Shown: positions 10,991 to 22,599 of the stretch, piece after piece | Position numbering within the stretch: position 1 is the first letter of the stretch | How the letters are laid out: the number at the start of each line of letters is the position of its first letter | Origin: Medicago truncatula | Taxonomy: Eukaryota; Streptophyta; Magnoliopsida; Fabales; Fabaceae | DNA length: 64,000 nt | Assembly (NCBI RefSeq): GCF_003473485.1 | Contig: NC_053045.1 | Location: 42,698,494 to 42,762,493 of the forward strand | Reading direction: 5' to 3' | The notes under the pieces: model-generated | The model's database searches: none | What the model was told of the DNA's origin: nothing | What the model saw: only the letters and a program-made list of their open reading frames with translations | Program-made: the position numbers and the translations under genes

Positions 10991-12539
10991 CTAGAGAATT
11001 ACGCTTGGGAATTTGCAAGAATTTCGACCTGTCACAAACAATTAAATAAGGTTATTGACTGAAACAAAATGTGTGATTATATTGTAAAGAGAGTCTAGTT
11101 GGAACTTACTAGGGTCTTTGGTTGTTTCTGTAGCAAGGCCATTGAAATAGCAAGTTGCTCCACTACTTTTGAATTGAGCCCAGTAGGTACTAAAAACGTA
11201 ACTGGCATGAAGAGGGATTGAAACTGGTTCATAGCATTCATTTCCAGGTGAAAGTGCATCACAGGTCATGTTTGCTACATTGCAAGCATAGGTCAAAGCT
11301 GCTGCTAATTCTATTTCATTTGCTCCTTCTGCAGCCACACACCATACCTTACCTTTGTATGGCACATTGTTCTTTGGAGCTTGTAATGGTGCATAATCTG
11401 TGTTAGTTTTTTTACCTGTTAAGTCTAGATCGTAAATTGGGGTTCCATCTGTGTGTAATAAGCCCCAGTGTCGTTCTGTTCCGGGACCTGGCTTTTGGTT
11501 TTCGTCGAAAAGTGAGAAGAGGAAGGTTGTTATTGGGACACCGGGGCGTGCTGGGGTTCCAATGGGTGGTTTTGCTGTCATTCGCTGGATGAGATTGCGA
11601 TTGTATGTCGCTGCGTTGTAGATGTTTGCGCCTGTTTCTTCTATGTCACCGGAGTTTGGCCATCCTGTTTCGGATATTACAAGCTGGATGTTAGAGTATC
11701 CGAGTTTTGACATGGCAAAGAGGAGGGAGTCAAGCATTTGGTCTAACAAGTTTCTGTAGATTAAGCCACTATCAGGGTCTCTTGTGGTGAAATCTCCTCT
11801 GAAGAGAGCATAGTCTAGGGGAATATTGTTGGGGTCCTGTGACCATGGGAAATATGGGTATGCATCAATGAAGAAAAATGAATTGGTTCTGTTTAAGAAT
11901 TTGAGCATTGGTGCCATCACACTGTCTCTTATGTCGGATCGGAATGTTCCACTTGACGGTGGGAAGGTTGATTCTAAGACATCCATGGCTAATGGGGTGC
12001 CAATTTTGATGCCTCTTATATTCTGAGAATTGAGTGCTCTCTTGATGCTTCTCATTGCTGGGACAAGATCATGCCACATTTTGTGACCTTGTTCTGAATT
12101 GTAGCTTAGCACTTCATTTCCTACAAGTAAGTAGCGGAACAGGGTATTTGGGTAGTACGGGAGGATATTGTTCCTCACCCATTCATCTGCTATGCTTTGG
12201 TTTGCAGCAATGCCTGAGATTTCATGGTTTGGGATCATAATGGAAACTTTGAGCTTTGTGGTTGATAAAAGCCTTAGAATATCCGGGTTGGCGTCATAGA
12301 GCTTCACACGGCCAGCTTTCATCGTTGTTAGTAATTCGATGGATCGATACAGAGAGGGTAGATTGTTCCCGAGCACGCCATAGTTCACACCAATATTGCT
12401 ATTGGCTTTTGCACCTGCAGAGTTAGGAAAGATTGCATTAGTTTAATGAAATAAGACACTGCAACATAAAGAATCTCTATTGCTCAAACTTACTTGATAA
12501 TGAAAGTAAACAGACTAAATATATAGCCAGATAATCCAT
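10991..12539 (-). CDS. Glucan endo-1,3-beta-glucosidase (GH17) with C-terminal X8 domain, three exons
   Basis: I reconstruct exons 12539-12494, 12414-11110 and 11028-10991, joined at GTAAGT donors and CAG acceptors, for 462 residues. Exon 1 encodes most of a signal peptide (MDYLAIYLVCLLSLSS), so the protein is secreted. The GH17 domain starts at about residue 22 (NIGVNYGVLGNNLPS). The proton donor is Glu116 in LVGNEVLS and the nucleophile is Glu264 in VISETGWPNSGD. An X8 (CBM43) callose-binding domain begins near residue 372 (KVWCVAAEG) and needs the last exon to finish its cysteine pattern (TKDPS|RNSCKFPSVIL, stop). There is no hydrophobic tail after X8, so no GPI anchor is evident. Such enzymes hydrolyse callose in cell walls or at plasmodesmata. 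It is independent of the isoflavonoid cluster. Confidence 0.93.
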
Positions 12540-14320
12540 TTCTCCAACTACTATTCCAATGGCTAGTTGTTTCTCAAAGGTTGCAGTAATGGTTAAGCAA
12601 TAGAGTGAGATGAAGAGAGAACATTGGCGATATCAATTTATACAAATGCTATGGAGATTGGTAGCAAGAAATCATATATCTTTGGGAAAAGGATCTTTAC
12701 GAGGCTACACAAGAAGAATAATTTTTTACAATTCACGTGGAGCGACCTGAAATAAGAAAGGATTAAAATGGATTCAACACACACATTCATTTATTAAACC
12801 AGTAATGAAAGCAAGGGTGTGTTCTCTTTGTTTCTTGAGTTAACCTGTTTCTGAACCTATTTTATTACAAGAAATGAAGGTAAATTAGTCACAAACTTTA
12901 GGAGGTGGAAGAAGGTACTAATGTATGAAAAAAAACCAAGATAATGAAATTGTTCCGCTCACCTAATGAAACTTATCTCTCAATCAGCTCACTCTTTTAA
13001 TGTCAATTACGCCATCCACTTAAACGAACAAAAAATAAAATAAAATAAGGGCCCAATTATTTCCCACATTTCATGTTTTTTATTTTTCATTTCAACAAAT
13101 AATGCTAACAACGCATTGTTTAATATACACACTTCAACTAATAAATATAACTTGTAAAAAAAAAAAAACTAATAAATATAAGAGATTATAGATCTAATAA
13201 TTTTGTCACTATTTGTAAAACATATTGTCAAAACACACCTAACATTTTCAGAAAATTATTCTTTTTACTTATTTTTCATTTTTCTCTTAATCACATTTTT
13301 TCACTCTACGAGTATTCCATGTCCTTGTTACTAGCAATTAATCGAAAATGTTTTCATAAAATTAATTCGGCCTAATTTTAAATTGCTTGACAAAAAACAT
13401 TTTACTTTGTCCAGTTTAGAGGTAGAAATTATTCAATGTTTAACATGCTACTTCTTCAATATTATTCCGTTCAGCTCCAAAGTTAGTAGTTTTACCCCAA
13501 AAAAAAAAAAAAGACTTTCTTTTTGTAGGCCACTCAAATTAGCTTTGTAATCTTAAGCATTTTGTAAGAGTGTTATCACAGTCCCCGGAAATCCAACCGT
13601 ACTCGGCGGTGGCGACGCCCTCAGATGGTGGAGGAAGGCGTGCCAAAGACCAACAACTGTGGAGGTTCAATTTCACTGGTTTGACATTTTCTCTGTTTTC
13701 CTATTTCCCACGTCTATCTGATTTTTCAGTACCCTATTCTATCACCATTCTGCATTCCTATCAAACACTTATCCTACATATAACTGAACCATCAAGCTTA
13801 ATATGCATAATGTGCTTATCCCACACCATACAATAATGAACCATCAACGCTGAATATATATTATTAATTTACACATTCTTAATCATCATCATCATCATCA
13901 CATAGACCATGTTAGTTACCCTTTCTTTTTTACCAATCTTTACAATGTAGTCATTCTTAATAACTTAATACAAAGTTAGTCCCAATTTCCCAACAATTTG
14001 GTACTAAAATTTGATTTTGTAGGTCCGCTCATCCACTTAAAGAAAGAATGCTTTGTTTATTTTGTGCATGATCAAAATCACGTACGATTTGACAAAATCA
14101 CTGTGACACTGATTTCATTGATGCACTAAAGTGTAGTTTTTGCAAAATCACGATGATTCTACCCAACTCACCGCGAATCCAAACATACAAGAATTTACAT
14201 ATTAAACAAAAACAAAATCCCAATATGAGAATCATTGGTATTTAGTAATTATGCAGTCCATTTTCTTTCTTCACGTCATTTTGGTCTTTCATATACTCCA
14301 TCCGTTTCAACATGAGTGCC
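12540..14320. other. Intergenic, promoter side of the glucanase; no gene seen
   Basis: No convincing exon is present. A short GC-richer patch at 13580-13680 (CGGTGGCGACGCC and neighbours) stands out from its AT-rich surroundings but is not recognised. A tail-only insertion at 13151-13166 is listed separately. Around 14296-14327 and again from 14663 there is MITE-like sequence (CTCCATCCGTTTCAACATGA) interrupted by the next element. Confidence 0.5.
13136..13181 (+). repeat. Tail-only micro-insertion, 16 nt, with 15-bp direct repeats
   Basis: The 16-nt insert CTTGT plus A11 (13151-13166) sits between two perfect copies of AACTAATAAATATAA (13136-13150 and 13167-13181). This resembles a poly(A) retroposition event reduced to its tail. 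Confidence 0.7.
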
Positions 14321-14327
14321 GTTTAAG

Positions 14328-14662
14328 TAGGGGCGGACCTGGCTACACTAAACCAGTGTGGCACAATTTTTTGCAGGTCGTCATATATATTATTTCTCAC
14401 AATATTATTCATAAAACAATTGTATGTGTAGATTAGTAGCACATATGAAAGGATTTTACTTTAGGTACTCCGGTTGACACTTGCATTATGCATTATGAAA
14501 GAGGCACGCCTTTACCACTAAACCATACCATACACATGTGATTAATTTACAAAATTTGATTTATATAATATAACATTTAGCGATAAGTTAAAAAAAAAAT
14601 GATAATTGGGCCTGGACTAGTGTGGCACTTGCCGCAGTGGGCCTAGTCCAGGTCCGCCCCTG
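14328..14662. mobile_element. hAT-like MITE, about 335 bp, nested inside another MITE
   Basis: The ends are inverted repeats (AGGGGCGGACCTGG against CCAGGTCCGCCCCT). The 7-bp sequence GTTTAAG flanks both sides (14321-14327 and 14663-14669), close to the 8-bp duplication of hAT elements. The flanks join into a single CTCCNTCCGTTTCA-type MITE sequence, so this element landed in an older one. Confidence 0.75.
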
Positions 14663-14875
14663 GTTTAAGGTTGTTCCACACATATTAAGAAATTCAATAA
14701 AGTAGTCAACAAATATATCATTTTTACTAAACTAATCCTATCAACTATTGGTGTGTATCTGACCATCATAAATGATGTATTGCTATACTTACATTTGTAT
14801 AAATGTATGTCAATCCTGTCACAGTCTTTATACCTCATATTTATTGGATCTTTCTGATTCTATCTCATGCTTTCA

Positions 14876-15034
14876 GAGTGGTAGAGACACTGAATGATTA
14901 TGCCACCAAAGCTGTTGTAACTTGTAAATACAGTGGACTATTTTGGTTCTTTGATTTATAAAGTGAATGACTTGTTAGATGAGAAGGTTGTTCAAGTTTC
15001 AGGAGTAGAGCTACAAGTATCTTGTACTTAACAG
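14876..15034 (+). pseudogene. Frameshifted exon of an ABI-1-like (ABIL) SCAR/WAVE-complex subunit gene
   Basis: After a TTTCAG acceptor the sequence reads VVETLNDYATKAVV, then after a frameshift VNTVDYFGSLIYKVNDLLDE followed by KVVQVSGVELQVSC, ending at a donor-like ACAG|GTATAC. Plant ABIL proteins contain this segment (VETLNDYATKALVNTVDHLG then YKVNDLLDEKV-EVSG-ELRVSC) near their N terminus. No other ABIL exons are visible nearby. It is therefore an isolated, broken exon. The parent family is recalled, not searched. Confidence 0.7.
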
Positions 15035-15972
15035 GTATACTTGATTATCTCCTTTCTGCTTAAATAAACCTAGACTATTGATGTTGAAAGTATCGGCGAA
15101 GATGAATAATTGATTTACCGCCACTATCATATACTGAAACCATCAACATGACTTTTAGGCGACATTATTATCTTGAGATATGGAAAAAATATATATTGTG
15201 TTAAGGCACCACAAATTAATATTTTAAAGTTATCCTGAAAAGTATTTCATGCCTAGCTCTTTTCCTTTTTTCACTGTTAGAAACCAGAACCATTATAAAA
15301 ATGTAGTTAACTAAATGTTTTTACTGTTTAGAGATTAGATAGTTTAGTGTTGTATTCACTAAGGAGATCTTTTAAGAATTTAGTCCAGTGCATTGTGCAC
15401 AAATTGAAGACCTTTGCATTTAGTTATCAAAAACTACACTAAAAGAATGAATAGAAAGTGAGTTTTGCAGTCACAGAACATCTTCAGGTCTTTTCAAGGT
15501 ACAATCGTGAAACACTGAAAGTGATTCTTTAGTAGAGTTAAGGGTCATTGTCTCTTCTATGAGTGGTGTGTTAACCCTCTAGAGTGTTTGTTTAGGATAT
15601 AAGTTTATACATTTCTAATTTTTTATATATGATGTTTTGTAATTGGGTTGGAGTCTTGTACTCATGTTATAGACTGTTATCTTCTTTGCTGTTAAAATAA
15701 AAGTTCAGCCATGAAAATATATTTTTAAATAATGTTCATAAAAATTAATGAAAAACTTACTTATTACCTTGAATAATTTTATTACATTCAGACAAACATA
15801 CAATCTTTAAAGTTAATCACAAATTTGTAAAAATGATAGTACTAAATAAATTGACTTAAATTTGTAATCATAAATTGATAGTACTAAATTAGCAGACCAT
15901 TGTAATTTTAAGACCATTGCAATATAAAAACATCAACCATTGCAACATTTTGTGTTGTTCAATGTATATGTT
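15035..15972. other. Intergenic DNA, 3' flank of isoflavone synthase copy 1
   Basis: No gene is evident. The sequence is AT-rich and unrepetitive at the scale visible here. The 3' untranslated region of the minus-strand isoflavone synthase must lie in its last few hundred bases. Confidence 0.5.
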
Positions 15973-17784
15973 TTAGGAGGAAAGAAGTTTATCTGCGACA
16001 CCAGCTCTTGTGAGTGGAACACACATGAGATTATGTGTCCTTGGAACTGTGAGACCAGGCCTTTCTTCCATGCTAACCTTTGCATCATCACCTTTCAATA
16101 TTTGTCCTTGTGGGCCTGGTACCTGCAGATCAAAGCACTGGATAATAGATGCAAGCAGTGTGGCCATTCCTGCAGTAGCCAAATTGACTCCAGGACACAT
16201 TCTCCTTCCGGACCCAAATGGTAGAAGTTGGAAATGCTGACCCCTAAGATCAATTGAAGCTGCTTCACCTTCACCAACATTTTCTATAAACCTCTCTGGA
16301 CGAAATTCCAATGGCTTTACCCAATATTTTGGGTCTCTTCCCACTGCCCAGACATTGAAAAGTATTAGTGCTCCTTCTGGAATCACATACCCGTCGATCT
16401 CACACTCTTGAGTACATTTTCTCTTGACTACAGGTAGTGGTGGGTGCATGCGGAATGCTTCCTTCACGACGGCTCTAATGTAAGGAAGATTCTGAACATC
16501 TGATTCATCAACTAGTCCATCTTTTCCCACAACAGAGTCAATCTCTTCTCGAGCCTTCTTCAATACTCTAGGATTGTTGATGAGCTCTGATAAAGTCCAT
16601 TCAGTTGACACAGCCGTGGAATCTGTCCCCGCAGAGAAGAAATCCTGCATACACAAAGCGTTCTGAATGTAAGAGCATTGCAAGAGATGTAAAATTGCAT
16701 GTTTACTTCATAGTACATACACATAACTTACCAAACCATATTCAAAAGTGCCATAGTGGTATAAAGTTAAAAGTCTTAGTTCAATAACATCTCCTCAATA
16801 AATACTTAACACTATTGATCGATGAAATTTAAATTAATTAGCATATAATTAGAAGATAAGAAACAAAGACAATTAGAATAAACTTACCACAACAAGACCC
16901 TTGATTTGTTCCTTGGTAATTTTGATGTCCATGGTCTCATCCTGAGCATATTCAAGCAAAGTATCAAGAAAAACTACACTCTGCTCGCCCTCTATGATTT
17001 CTCCATTTTTTCTTTTGTTCACAATCTCTTGTCGTTTCTTGATAACCTTTTCAATGATAGGATCATACTTATTGAAAATCTCGTCAATTCTCTTCTCATA
17101 GTTTCCAAACTTAAACTTGTTCAATGGCCATATGAAGTTTGTAACACTATATTCTCCAAAGATCTCAAGAACATCGCGAGCAATATCTCTAACCTCTTCG
17201 GCCTCACCCAACATCATCGTAGAGATTGTGCTGTTTGTCCACTTGAGAAGCTCCTCAGTGACATTAAGTGGCTGTTGAGTTTCAGCACTATTAGCCATGA
17301 CCTTAAGAACCTTACGGATCTCTCGGCTCCTCAATGGCCTCAACTTGTTAATAGTGGTGGCGTTGAGCAGGTCGTTCATGATAAGCTTTCTAATAAACTT
17401 CCAGTAAGGTCCAAATGGAACCATAGCAACAGAGTTGTCATAGGTAAGACGACTAATAGCAGAGGTTTGGAACCTTGTGTTAAAGGAAGTAGCTTCATGG
17501 GTTTGAAGGAAAAGTTTAAACAAGTCAGGGGTTGAGGCAACAATGGTAGGCATGGAACCAAAGTAAAGAGTGTACAAAGGGCCATAACGTTCTCCTAACT
17601 TGATAAGAGTGTGGTGAAGAAGAGGGTTATCCAAAAGGTGAAGATGACCAATGGATGGAAGACGAGGTTTGGGACTCGGAGGATTGGGAAGGTGGCGAAG
17701 AGCCTTTGATTTTGCAGTAGGTGTTGGACGCAAGTGTAAGAAGAGAGCAATGAGCAATAGAGTAACTGCAAGTTCCACCAACAT
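15973..17784 (-). CDS. Isoflavone synthase (2-hydroxyisoflavanone synthase, CYP93C), copy 1
   Basis: Exon 1 is 17784-16888 (299 codons) and exon 2 is 16644-15973, with a 243-nt phase-0 intron, giving 522 residues. This ER-anchored P450 uses O2 and NADPH via P450 reductase to migrate the B ring of liquiritigenin or naringenin, yielding 2-hydroxyisoflavanones. Visible features are an N-terminal membrane helix (about residues 3-18), a proline-rich hinge (33-43), the C-helix W128xxxR132, the I-helix AGTDST (304-309), ExxR (361-364) and haem loop [11 protein letters not shown] with Cys449. The residues that give CYP93C its aryl-migration activity (Ser310, Leu371, Lys375 in the licorice enzyme) correspond to Ser308, Leu369 and Lys373 here. 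Ser44 after the hinge replaces the Phe of the other two copies, and Gly125 is Ala in them. It is intact and probably functional. Confidence 0.95.
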
Positions 17785-17911
17785 GGTGTATTGTAGTATA
17801 TTTACTTTAAGTTGTTAAGTATAATAAGAAGTAGAAACAATGTTCTTATTAGGTGTTGAGAACAAATAGGATGTATGTTTTGCTCTGAAGTAAAAGGTTT
17901 CCCACATTTCC

Positions 17912-17919
17912 CTTTTATA
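17912..17919 (-). promoter_or_regulatory. TATA box of isoflavone synthase copy 1
   Basis: TATAAAAG on the minus strand lies about 130 bp upstream of the start codon, in a block (GGCTTATAAAAGGGAAATG) that is identical in copy 3. Upstream similarity between copies 1 and 3 continues to about 18215. Confidence 0.75.
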
Positions 17920-18299
17920 AGCCTCAAGTAAAAGGGCAATTGTGATCAAAATATTTGTCATTCTTCAAAATAAAATATGGCGGCTTACGTACTCCTAGTG
18001 AAAGTGATTGCTCTATTTTGAAAAAAATAACCATATCACATGCAGGTTCTATAGTCCAAGAGAGACGTGGTTGCACTCTACACTACTAGTGAGCTATGTG
18101 TATTACCACCACCTACTAATTTTTCTATTTAGTCCAAGAAAGATGCGGCCGCATTTTTTAAAAATATTTTTCCAGACTCCAGTTGCGACTCGATTATGAA
18201 CCCCTGGTCAAATACTGTTTGACTCGAGGGCTGCAACATATTTTGGCTTCGGAACAATGCACCAAACACATGCACTTTCAATTGTGGTTTTGAAATATA

Positions 18300-19354
18300 C
18301 ACAAAAATATTTAATCTCAAATTTATGGATTTTTTATTTAGGGTTAATTAAGTTTTTGATCCCTATAAATATCTGCAGTTTTGTTTTTTGTCCATATAAA
18401 AATAAATCACATTTTTTAGTCCCTACAAAATTTTCCGTTAGTGTTTTTAGTCCCTGTTAAAATAAAATTTGTTTAATTATGCTTAAAATTTTAAAAATTT
18501 TAATGATTTTTTACATACTTGTTTAAAACATTATAAAAGGTTCCGCCACAATAAATTAGCTCAAAATTTTATTTTTAGGTCCAAATTTTCGTCAATTTTA
18601 TCTTGAATTTTGGGTGTTTTAAAAAAATTATATTTAATTCATTACATGTTAAAAAATTATAATTTTTTCTAAAAGAGATTATTATAATGTTCTTAACATG
18701 TCTGTTAAAAATCATTTAAAAATATAAAAGTTTAAGTATAATTAAACAAATTTTAATTTAATAGGGACCACCACATACTTTTAGTCCTTGTAAAATTAAA
18801 ATTTGCTTAATTGTGCTTAAACTTTTAAATTTGTAACATATTTTTCATATACTTACTTAGAATATTATACAAAGTTCCTCCGCAAAAAAGTAACTTAAAA
18901 TTTTATTATTAGGTCCAAATTTTCATTAATATAATCTTGAAATTTTGGCTTTTAGAAAAATTCATATTTAATTCATTATATGTTAAAAAACTAATTTTTT
19001 TTTATAAAAGAGTGTCTTACGATATTATGAACATGTATGTAAAAAATCTTTCAAAAATTTAGAAGTTTAAACTTGTCATTTTGTTTAACAGGGGGTCAAA
19101 ATCGTACTTTTTTAAACTTAAAAGGGAAAAGTACACTTTAGCCTAAATTTTTAGTCTCTATCTTTCAAAAAACAAAATTAATCTCTATAAATATTTTAAA
19201 TTTTATTTTTAGTTCCTCTAAAATTCTTTAACAAGTTTTGATCATCAAATGTTTTTTTCACAACTTTTGATTCAGATTTTAACTAAACTTAAGCGTATCC
19301 TTTACATTTATAAATGAAGTTTAAGTGTATATAATATATATTATTGTCAATGAA
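18300..19354. other. Degenerate AT-rich repeat sequence, no gene
   Basis: Phrases such as TTAGTCCCTACAAAATTTTC, GTCCAAATTTTCNTNAAT and TTAATTCATTANATGTTAAA recur two or three times. It begins GGGTTAATTAAG at 18341, like the termini of the hairpin elements elsewhere. It is probably a decayed or rearranged member of that family, but I could not locate a matching right end or a target duplication. Confidence 0.5.
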
Positions 19355-21190
19355 TTTGATTAAAAATAAATAAGAATTAAATGTATTTTTTCTGTGGGTT
19401 TTTCTCTTATTGGATATACATGGAAGATTAGAAAAAAGAGCAATGTTATTTAAATATCAATTTGATTGACAATCACACTGACAATCATATTTTTACAAAG
19501 AAAAACATGTGTTGGCACAAAAATCAAATCAATAGAAAGAGAAAGTAAAAATATAATAAAAAAAAATTATCACAAAAGTTATTAGAAAATAGATGTACAA
19601 ATATCATTTCTCTAACAAAACATGACCCATTGTTCTTCTGCATTCCTGGTTACAGTTGAGAAGGTCCCACTCAAATTTTGTCCTTTACTGCACATGTCTA
19701 CAAACACAAACTAATGCATAATGGTCCCATGAGTGCGTGTTTGGCTGTCCGGTAGAAATAATTGATTTTGATAAGATTCATTCCGTAAAATTGATATTAG
19801 TTAAAAATGATTTTGAATAATTTTTTTTTTTTTTTGCGTTTAGATACATTCATTTTAAAGTGAGTTAACAATAAATTAATGTGTGAAAATCAATTATTAA
19901 ACTTATTAAAGAAAACAGATAAAAACAAAACCACTTAGTTGGAGCTTCTTGCCTAAGTTTCTCTCGTTGCGTGGCATCTTTGAGAAGCTCATGATGAGTA
20001 TTTGATTAAAAATAAATAAGAATTAAATGTATTTTTTCTGTGGGTTTTTCTCTTATTGGATATACATGGAAGATTAGAAAAAAGAGCAATGTTATTTAAA
20101 TATCAATTTGATTGACAATCACACTGACAATCATATTTTTACAAAGAAAAACATGTGTTGGCACAAAAACCAAATCAATAGAAAGAGAAAGTAAAAATAT
20201 AATAAAAAAAAATTATCACAAAAGTTATTAGAAAATAGATGTACAAATATCATTTCTCTAACAAAACATGACCCATTGTTCTTCTGCATTCCTGGTTACA
20301 GTTGAGAAGGTCCCACTCAAATTTTGTCCTTTACTGCACATGTCTACAAACACAAACTAATGCATAATGGTCCCATGAGTGCGTGTTTGGCTCTACGGTA
20401 GAAATAATTGATTTTGATAAGATTCATTCCGTAAAATTGATATTAGTTAAAAATGATTTTGAATAATTTTTTTTTTTTTTGCGTTTAGATACATTCATTT
20501 TAAAGTGAGTTAACAATAAATTAATGTGTGAAAATCAATTATTAAACTTATTAAAGAAAACAGATAAAAACAAAACCACTTAGTTGGAGCTTCTTGCCTA
20601 AGTTTCTCTCGTTGCGTGGCATCTTTGAGAAGCTCATGATGAGTATTTGATTAAAAATAAATAAGAATTAATTGTATTTTTTCTGTGGGTTTTTCTCTTA
20701 TTGGATATACATGGAAGATTAGAAAAAAGAGCAATGTTATTTAAATATCAATTTGATAGACAATCACACTGACAATCATATTTTTACAAAGAAAAACATG
20801 TGTTGGCACAAAAATCAAATCAATAGAAAGAGAAAGTAAAAATATAATAAAAAAAAATTATCACAAAAGTTATTAGAAAATAGATGTACAAATATCATTT
20901 CTCTAACAAAACATGACCCATTGTTCTTCTGCATTCCTGGTTACAGTTGAGAAGGTCCCACTCAAATTTTGTCCTTTACTGCACATGTCTACAAACACAA
21001 ACTAATGCATAATGGTCCCATGAGTGCGTGTTTGGCTGTCCGGTAGAAATAATTGATTTTGATAAGATTCATTCCGTAAAATTGATATTAGTTAAAAATG
21101 ATTTTGAATAATTTTTTTTTTTTTTTTTTGTGTTTAGATACATTCATTTTAAAGTGAGTTAACAATAAATTAATGTGTAAAAATCAATTA
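19355..21190 (+). repeat. Tandem triplication of a 645-bp unit
   Basis: Unit 1 is 19355-20000, unit 2 is 20001-20645 and unit 3 is 20646 to about 21190 (lacking the last 100 bp). They differ by only a few substitutions (CTGTCCGG against CTCTACGG near 20394; TTGATTGAC against TTGATAGAC near 20755) and a variable T-run. The final part of each unit is a MITE-like sequence (GTGCGTGTTTGGCTGTCCGG onward). It runs to about 21320 intact after unit 3 but is cut in units 1 and 2, so a duplication breakpoint lies inside that MITE. No coding content is seen. Confidence 0.95.
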
Positions 21191-21669
21191 TAGAATCAAA
21201 AAATAATTACAAATTCTAACTTAAAGTAAAATCAGCGTAATTAATTCAACTCGACAATAACTAAATATGTTGCAATCAATACTACACTTCAAAATTAATT
21301 ATAGCCTATCTAAAAGTGAAATCCAACATACACATAAACATGTTGATATGTGAAAATTTTGAATCACGATGCCATAGAATCTAGATATATTCACAAAATT
21401 TTAATAATAAAAACTATATATATGTGAAATATTTATAAAAGAAAATAATTATGATAACAACTCAATATAGAACTTTAACTTAAAAAAAAGAACTCATTAT
21501 AGAATTTTTCTAATGTTGAGCTGGTAGCATGAGGACACCGTAATTCTCAATGTTGATGGAAGTGCTTTGAACAATCGAGGAAAGACGGGATATGATGGGT
21601 TAATACGTAAGCACGATGGAAGTTTCCTTTGGTACCATGGAGATCTCGAATATTTTACATGTTGAGATT

Positions 21670-21877
21670 GAAAAAAACTTACCTACTGTTCTTTATGAAC
21701 GGTTGGTGCTGTTTTATGTTGATTCATAAAATAAACTGCTTCAAACTGTGTAAACAAACACATCTAAAACAATGTCGTTTTATTTAATTTTTTTTTTGAA
21801 AGAACAATGTCGTTTTATTTAAATTTTGCGAAGAATCGGTTGAACAGTAGGTAAGACCCTATATGCAAGTTTTTCAC
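21670..21877. mobile_element. Small Mutator-like MITE, 208 bp, 9-bp TSD
   Basis: The insertion is flanked by GTTGAGATT on both sides (21661-21669 and 21878-21886). It carries ACTTACCTACTGTTC near its left end and the inverse GAACAGTAGGTAAG near its right. Removing it restores the reading frame of the RNase H fragment. The insert itself received a later tail-only insertion (21788-21802). Confidence 0.75.
21768..21822 (-). repeat. Tail-only micro-insertion, 15 nt, with 20-bp direct repeats
   Basis: Two perfect 20-bp copies of AACAATGTCGTTTTATTTAA (21768-21787 and 21803-21822) bracket a 15-nt insert that reads CTTTC plus A10 on the minus strand. It lies within the 208-bp MITE, so it is younger than that element. 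Confidence 0.8.
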
Positions 21878-22260
21878 GTTGAGATTCAAGCGTAGTTGAC
21901 TGGTATAAAGTTATGTTGGGAGGCAGATTATAGAAAGCTTATGTGTTTCTCCGACTCTCTTCATGTGGTACAGTTGGTGATGAAAGACATCTCGAGGTTT
22001 CATCATTATGCAAATCTCTTGAAACTCATCCATAATTATGCATATCCTTCAGGAAGGAAACTCTTGCGTTGAATATCCTTGCTAAGTTAAGAGCTAATAG
22101 TTCAGACCATCTTATTACATTTGATGAACCTCTTTCGTATTTATCACATACTTTACTAGTCGATGCTTTAGGCGTGTCCTTTTCAAGGACTTAGTTTTCT
22201 TCTTTTTTCTTTTTCTCATGCAAAAAAAAATAAAAAAAATAATACTATAGTCTCTACGTT

Positions 22261-22307
22261 AGAATATCAACTTAAACGAGTTTTCAAAAAAAGAATATCA
22301 ACTTAAA
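22261..22307 (+). repeat. Tail-only micro-insertion, 15 nt, with 16-bp direct repeats
   Basis: AGAATATCAACTTAAA occurs at 22261-22276 and 22292-22307 around the insert CGAGTTTTCAAAAAA. The insert again ends in CAAAAAA like the other tail insertions in the window. Confidence 0.7.
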
Positions 22308-22483
22308 TATCACTAAAAAAGCTCAAAATAAAACCTCGTCTAAACATCGGTGTACATACGAGTTTCTCACATATATTTTTAGATACGTATTCTCGAATAT
22401 TTTTGAAGTATTCGATACGAATCCGATAAAATATTTTAAAAAATAAAATAAATGAATTTAATACATTTAAACTATGTATTCTA

Positions 22484-22578
22484 TGAGCTTAGCTCAGTTG
22501 ACAGAAATATTACATATTATACGTAGGAGTTGGAGTTCGAACCGAGACACCACATACTATTTAACCAAAAAAAAAAAA
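22484..22578 (+). mobile_element. tRNA-derived SINE (short, degenerate)
   Basis: An A-box-like TTAGCTCAGTTGAC is followed at tRNA-like spacing by a B-box-like GGAGTTCGAACC, ending AACC plus poly(A). No clear target duplication is seen, so the boundaries are approximate. Confidence 0.65.
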
Positions 22579-22599
22579 CTACATATCCGTGAGTAGTCG

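Larger units (their letters stand above)
21536..22195 (+). pseudogene. LINE-derived RNase H domain remnant, interrupted by a MITE
   Basis: The first part reads VILNVDGSALNNRGKTGYDG then LIRKHDGSFLWYHGDLEYF, the start of the RVT_3 RNase H domain found at the end of plant LINE polyproteins (DxDGSA is the first catalytic block). After a 208-bp insertion it resumes with HVEIQA, GIKLCWEA, CFSDSLHVVQLVMKDISRFH and YANLLKLIHNYA, where SDS is the next catalytic block. Frameshifts and stops follow, down to about 22195. No reverse transcriptase is adjacent, so this is a fragment. Confidence 0.75.

Noticed and set aside
16906..17535. 209-codon open frame antisense to isoflavone synthase exon 1 (also present at 24770-25591 and 41827-42519)
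   Set aside because: It is conserved only because the sense gene is conserved; all residues follow from antisense reading, and no independent features are seen.
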